Assembly: GCA_014803435.1 (NCBI GenBank)
Contig: JACYFD010000001.1
Span: forward strand, 1 to 64,000
Direction of reading: 5' to 3'
DNA length: 64,000 nt
Source: Cellulosimicrobium terreum
GTDB lineage: Bacteria > Actinomycetota > Actinomycetes > Actinomycetales > Cellulomonadaceae
The position numbers and the translations under genes are program-made. The notes beneath the pieces were generated by a model, which worked only from the letters and a program-made list of their open reading frames with translations, searched no databases and was not told the DNA's origin. Shown here piece after piece: positions 61,206 through 64,000 of the stretch (its first letter is position 1; each line of letters starts with the position of its first letter).

Positions 61206-62525
61206 TTACTGCGAGAGGATCGCCGTGATCTCCTCGTTGTCCGCGTCGATGCTCGAGCCGTCCTCGAACACCGCGTTGCGCACCAGCGTCAGCCACGGGC
61301 TGCTCGGCGCGTTGAACGCCTGCTGGAAGTTGAGCGCCACCGGGGTACGGCCCTCGGCCGCGGTCTCGTTGATGAGCTGGACCCGCGGGTCGGCCGCCGC
61401 GTACTCGTTGTCGGTGAGGTCGGAGCGGGAGACGACGTTCCCGTCCTTGGCCAGGACCTCGACCTGAGCGTCCTCGGACATCATCCACTGCAGGAAGTTC
61501 CAGGCCTGGTCGGACTGCTCGGAGTCCTTGGAGATGCCGATGCCGTCACCACCGACGAAGGTCGACCCGCCGCCACCCGGGCCGGGGATCGGTACCACGC
61601 CCACGTCGATCGTCTCGTCGGCCGTGGACAGGAGCGTCGCCGGGTAGGGCATCACGCCGACCTTGCCCTCCTGGAACGGCGCCACCCAGGTCGCGCCGGT
61701 CTCGTCGCGGGTGCCCGCGCCGACGGCGTCGGAGTCCACGAGGTCCTTGTAGACGGCGTAGACGTCCTTGGCCGTGTCGCTCGCGAGCAGCGACTCGGTG
61801 CCCTCGGCGTTCATGACGTCCTCGTCCGCGGCCCAGATCGAGGGGAACCACGTGAAGACGAGGCAACCGCCGCAGTTGCCGCCGAAGAAGGTCCCGTCGA
61901 CCCCGCCGCCGAGCTCGTCGACCGCCTTGGCCTGCTCGCCGAACTCCTCCAGCGTCGTCGGGCCCTGCTCGGGGTCGAGTCCGGCCTGCTCGTAGAGGTC
62001 CTTGTTGTAGAACATCATCGAGACGTCGAGGACGAACGGCAGCACGTACTCCGCGTCCTCGTACGTGCCCGCGTCGAGGTGGCCCTGGTTGATCGTGTCG
62101 GCGTAGTCGAGCCCGTCGATGTTGCCGGTGATGTCCTGGAACAACCCTTGCTGCACCCAGTTCGGCACGTAGACGATGTCGGCCGCGAAGAGGTCGGGCA
62201 GGCCGTCGCTGCCGGCGGCTGCGCCGACCTTCGCGACGTAGTCGTCGTTGGGGACGATGGTGAGGTCGACCTGGTTCTCGTGGCTCTCGTTGTACGCGTC
62301 GACGAGCAGGTTCGCCTGCTTCTCGAGCGGTGCTCGGGTCCACATGGTCAGCGTGCTGCCGTCGTCGACGCCCTCAGGGCTGCTGGCAGTGCTCTCGCCG
62401 CCGTTCCCGTTGTCGCCCCCGTCGTCGTCGGAGCCGCCGCACGCGGCGAGCCCGAGAGTGGTGAGGCCGATCACCAGCGTCGAGGCCACGGCCCTCGTCA
62501 CCGACGTCCTGCGGTGGTTCGTCAT
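61206..62525 (-). CDS. Sugar-binding lipoprotein of ABC transporter
   Basis: A 439-residue extracellular solute-binding protein of the CUT1 type. The lipobox LGLAAC follows a short hydrophobic signal, then an acidic Gly/Asp/Ser linker. TLTMWTRAPLEKQANLLVDA and FVLDVSMMFYNKDLYEQAGL are typical. An unusual CGGC pair (GGNCGGCLVF, about residue 215) could form a disulfide near the ligand site. First gene of an operon with two permeases and GH127; the operator at 62583 lies about 60 bases upstream. The ligand is inferred to be a beta-arabinofuranosyl oligosaccharide. Confidence 0.9.
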   Translation of the reverse strand: MTNHRRTSVTRAVASTLVIGLTTLGLAACGGSDDDGGDNGNGGESTASSPEGVDDGSTLTMWTRAPLEKQANLLVDAYNESHENQVDLTIVPNDDYVAKVGAAAGSDGLPDLFAADIVYVPNWVQQGLFQDITGNIDGLDYADTINQGHLDAGTYEDAEYVLPFVLDVSMMFYNKDLYEQAGLDPEQGPTTLEEFGEQAKAVDELGGGVDGTFFGGNCGGCLVFTWFPSIWAADEDVMNAEGTESLLASDTAKDVYAVYKDLVDSDAVGAGTRDETGATWVAPFQEGKVGVMPYPATLLSTADETIDVGVVPIPGPGGGGSTFVGGDGIGISKDSEQSDQAWNFLQWMMSEDAQVEVLAKDGNVVSRSDLTDNEYAAADPRVQLINETAAEGRTPVALNFQQAFNAPSSPWLTLVRNAVFEDGSSIDADNEEITAILSQ

Positions 62526-62582
62526 CTCGCTTCTCCTCAGTACTCGTCGTCGAGCCCTCCGCCCGGCAGCACTGCCGTGCGG

Positions 62583-62600
62583 CTTGAACCGTTTTCGGTC
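62583..62600 (-). promoter_or_regulatory. LacI-type operator before the importer operon
   Basis: Minus strand GACCGAAAACGGTTCAAG. It matches the GACCGAAAA-SS-NTT pattern of the sites at 50863, 56818 and 62716. It lies 58 bases before the lipoprotein start in the divergent region shared with the regulator gene. Confidence 0.7.
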
Positions 62601-62715
62601 CGCCTGTCGTCGTGCGGCGGACACTCGGTCCCACCGCGCCCTCGCGAGCCGCTAGTGTTCGTTGTCCGGGGCCGGGTGCAAGGAACGATCCGTGCGTAGG
62701 CTCTTGACTGAAAGC

Positions 62716-62733
62716 GACCGAAAAGGTTTTCTG
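62716..62733 (+). promoter_or_regulatory. LacI-type operator before the regulator gene
   Basis: GACCGAAAAGGTTTTCTG contains the most symmetric core of the set, GAAAA-GG-TTTTC. It lies just after a TTGACT hexamer (62704-62709), a likely -35 element, so binding would repress the regulator's own transcription. The start codon is about 110 bases further. Confidence 0.7.
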
Positions 62734-62841
62734 AATCTAGGGCAGGGCAGTCCGGCCGTCAAGCGGTATGACGGGTTACAGTTCCATCACGCCAGACCGG
62801 CAACGACGCGGGAGCGCGGCGGCCAGGAGGGGGCACGGCTC

Positions 62842-63873
62842 ATGACCACCCAGGGCAGCAGCGCGTCGCCACGTGCGGCGACGCTCACCGACGTCGCGCG
62901 CCTCGCCGGCGTGTCCATCGCGACGGCGTCGAAGGCGATCAACGGGCGGGACCAGGTGAAGGCCGAGACGCGGCTGCGCGTGCTCGAGGCCGCCGAACGG
63001 CTCTCGTTCGCACCCAACGCGCTCGCGCGCGGCCTGCTCAAGGGCCGGACCGGGACCGTCGGCCTGCTCACGAGCGACCTCGAGGGCCGGTTCTCGATCC
63101 CGGTGCTCATGGGCGCGGAGGACGCTTTCGGTGCCGGCAGGGTGTCGGTGTTCCTGTGCGACGCGCGCGGTGACGCGATCCGCGAGCAGCACCACGTGCG
63201 CGCGCTGCTGTCCCGCCGCGTCGACGGGCTGATCGTCGTCGGCTCCCGCACGGACCCGCGGCCCCCGCTCAGCATCGAGGTCCCCGTCCCCGTCGTCTAC
63301 GCGTACGCGCCGTCGGAGGACGCCTCCGACCACTCGATCACCGCGGACAACGTCGGGGCCGGACGTCTCGCCGTCGAGCACCTGCTGTCCTGCGGCCGCC
63401 GCAACGTCGCCCACGTGACCGGTGACCCCGGCTACAAGGCGGCGCAGGACCGCGCGACAGGTGCTCGCGCCGCGCTCGACGCCGCGGGCCTGGAGATGGT
63501 CGGCGGGCAGATGTACTTCGGCTCCTGGGGCGAGGGGTGGGGCCGCGGCGCGGCGCGCATGATCGTCGAGCAGCACCCCGACGTCGACGCGTTCTTCTGC
63601 GGCAGCGACCAGATCGCCCGGGGAGTGCTCGACGCGCTGCGCGAGCTCGGCCGGGACGTGCCGGGCGAGGTCTCCGTGATCGGGTTCGACAACTGGGAGG
63701 TCCTCACCACCAACGCGCGGCCGCAGCTCACGAGCGTCGACATGAACCTCGAGCGGCTCGGCCGCGTCGCCGCGCAGCGGCTCTTCGCCGCGATCGACGG
63801 CACCGTGCGGCCCGGTGTCGAGGAGCTGCCCTGCCGGGTCGTGACCCGCGCGTCGAGCACGCCCTTCAGCTGA
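62842..63873 (+). CDS. LacI-family transcriptional regulator of the arabinoside locus
   Basis: A 343-residue repressor. The HTH TLTDVARLAGVSIATASKAI (residues 14-33) and the hinge LSFAPNALARGLLKGRTGTV are followed by a sugar-binding domain with DGLIVVGSR, HSITADNVGAGRLAVEHLL and FFCGSDQIARGVLDALRELG. It is divergent from the importer operon. AGGAGG is 12 bases before the ATG. Four well-matched operators in the locus, one before this gene, are its probable targets. The inducer would be a short arabinoside. Confidence 0.92.
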   Translation: MTTQGSSASPRAATLTDVARLAGVSIATASKAINGRDQVKAETRLRVLEAAERLSFAPNALARGLLKGRTGTVGLLTSDLEGRFSIPVLMGAEDAFGAGRVSVFLCDARGDAIREQHHVRALLSRRVDGLIVVGSRTDPRPPLSIEVPVPVVYAYAPSEDASDHSITADNVGAGRLAVEHLLSCGRRNVAHVTGDPGYKAAQDRATGARAALDAAGLEMVGGQMYFGSWGEGWGRGAARMIVEQHPDVDAFFCGSDQIARGVLDALRELGRDVPGEVSVIGFDNWEVLTTNARPQLTSVDMNLERLGRVAAQRLFAAIDGTVRPGVEELPCRVVTRASSTPFS

Positions 63874-63884
63874 CCCCGCTACGG

Positions 63885-63944
63885 GCCGAACCCCGGTCTA
63901 CGCGTCGATCGCACGATCGATCGAGGCGTAGACCGGGGTTCGGC
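63885..63944. repeat. GCCGAACCCCGG palindromic element, copy 2
   Basis: Outer arms GCCGAACCCCGGTCTACGC and GCGTAGACCGGGGTTCGGC (19 bp, perfect), a G-G mismatch, inner arms TCGATCG and CGATCGA, and a 6-base loop. The layout and first 12 bases match copy 1 at 23512. Here it lies 12 bases after the regulator stop and may serve as terminator. Confidence 0.8.
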
Positions 63945-63964
63945 AGGTGGACCCGGCCGAACGG

Positions 63965-64000
63965 TCAGGCGAACCCGAACACCGGCGGGACCACCACGAC
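63965..64000 (-). CDS. Possible 3' end of a minus-strand gene (partial)
   Basis: From the right edge the minus strand is open and ends VVVVPPVFGFA and TGA at 63965. Only 11 residues are in the window, so identity and even coding status are uncertain. The palindrome just beyond the stop would suit a shared terminator for this and the regulator gene. Confidence 0.35.
   Translation of the reverse strand, partial: VVVVPPVFGFA

Overview
This window is a very G+C-rich actinobacterial chromosome segment. The gene complement (glycine-riboswitch-controlled gcvPTH, actinobacterial NUDIX, FNT and PPK2 genes, and many secreted polysaccharide-degrading enzymes with Tat or Sec signals) suggests a polysaccharide-degrading member of the Micrococcales, of the Cellulosimicrobium/Isoptericola/Cellulomonas type. 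That placement is an inference from gene content and style. I see no rRNA, tRNA, CRISPR array, insertion sequence or prophage.

Left part (1-31 kb): the 3' end of clpX is followed by a decayed vapBC toxin-antitoxin module, then mostly housekeeping and accessory metabolism. This includes an M20 amidohydrolase, a secreted GH87-type alpha-1,3-glucanase, the glycine cleavage operon gcvP-gcvT-gcvH behind a tandem glycine riboswitch, an HxlR/NmrA divergent pair, a formate/nitrite channel, a malate/lactate dehydrogenase fused to an ACT domain, a LysR regulator, a PLP aminotransferase coupled to an EEP-family phosphohydrolase, a carboxyethylornithine-synthase-like dehydrogenase, a low-molecular-weight phosphatase, a PPK2 kinase and a secreted SGNH esterase.

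Middle part (31-38 kb): a tiny stand-alone ORF with an exceptional Shine-Dalgarno sequence is followed by a WXG100-type protein with collagen-like repeats and its neighbours, a methyltransferase, isopentenyl-diphosphate isomerase, and a FecCD-type iron-siderophore ABC operon behind an iron-box-like site. A second degraded PIN-toxin remnant lies between the ABC operon and the next locus.

Right part (38.3-63.9 kb): a coherent locus that I interpret as a beta-L-arabinofuranoside (plant hydroxyproline-rich glycoprotein or arabino-oligosaccharide) utilisation system. It has two very large secreted (alpha/alpha)6 glycosidases resembling GH121, a secreted GH43, a Tat-exported GH146-like zinc-cysteine beta-L-arabinofuranosidase translationally coupled to a catalysis-free discoidin/Ig accessory protein, a sugar ABC importer (lipoprotein plus two permeases), a cytoplasmic GH127 beta-L-arabinofuranosidase with the full zinc-cysteine active site, and a divergent LacI regulator. 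A shared operator, GACCGAAAA-SS-NTT, lies in front of the regulator, the importer operon, one large glycosidase and the GH43 gene, always in the direction of transcription. The logic would be extracellular release of short arabinosides, import, cytoplasmic hydrolysis, and LacI-controlled induction.

Two features tie the secreted proteins together. The first is a C-terminal module of roughly 85 residues with two invariant cysteines, present in five proteins of the window, including the SGNH esterase outside the main locus. The second is a family of GGTAGTACCG repeats that starts at the stop codons of four of the locus genes and forms hairpins between genes. A different palindromic element beginning GCCGAACCCCGG occurs twice.
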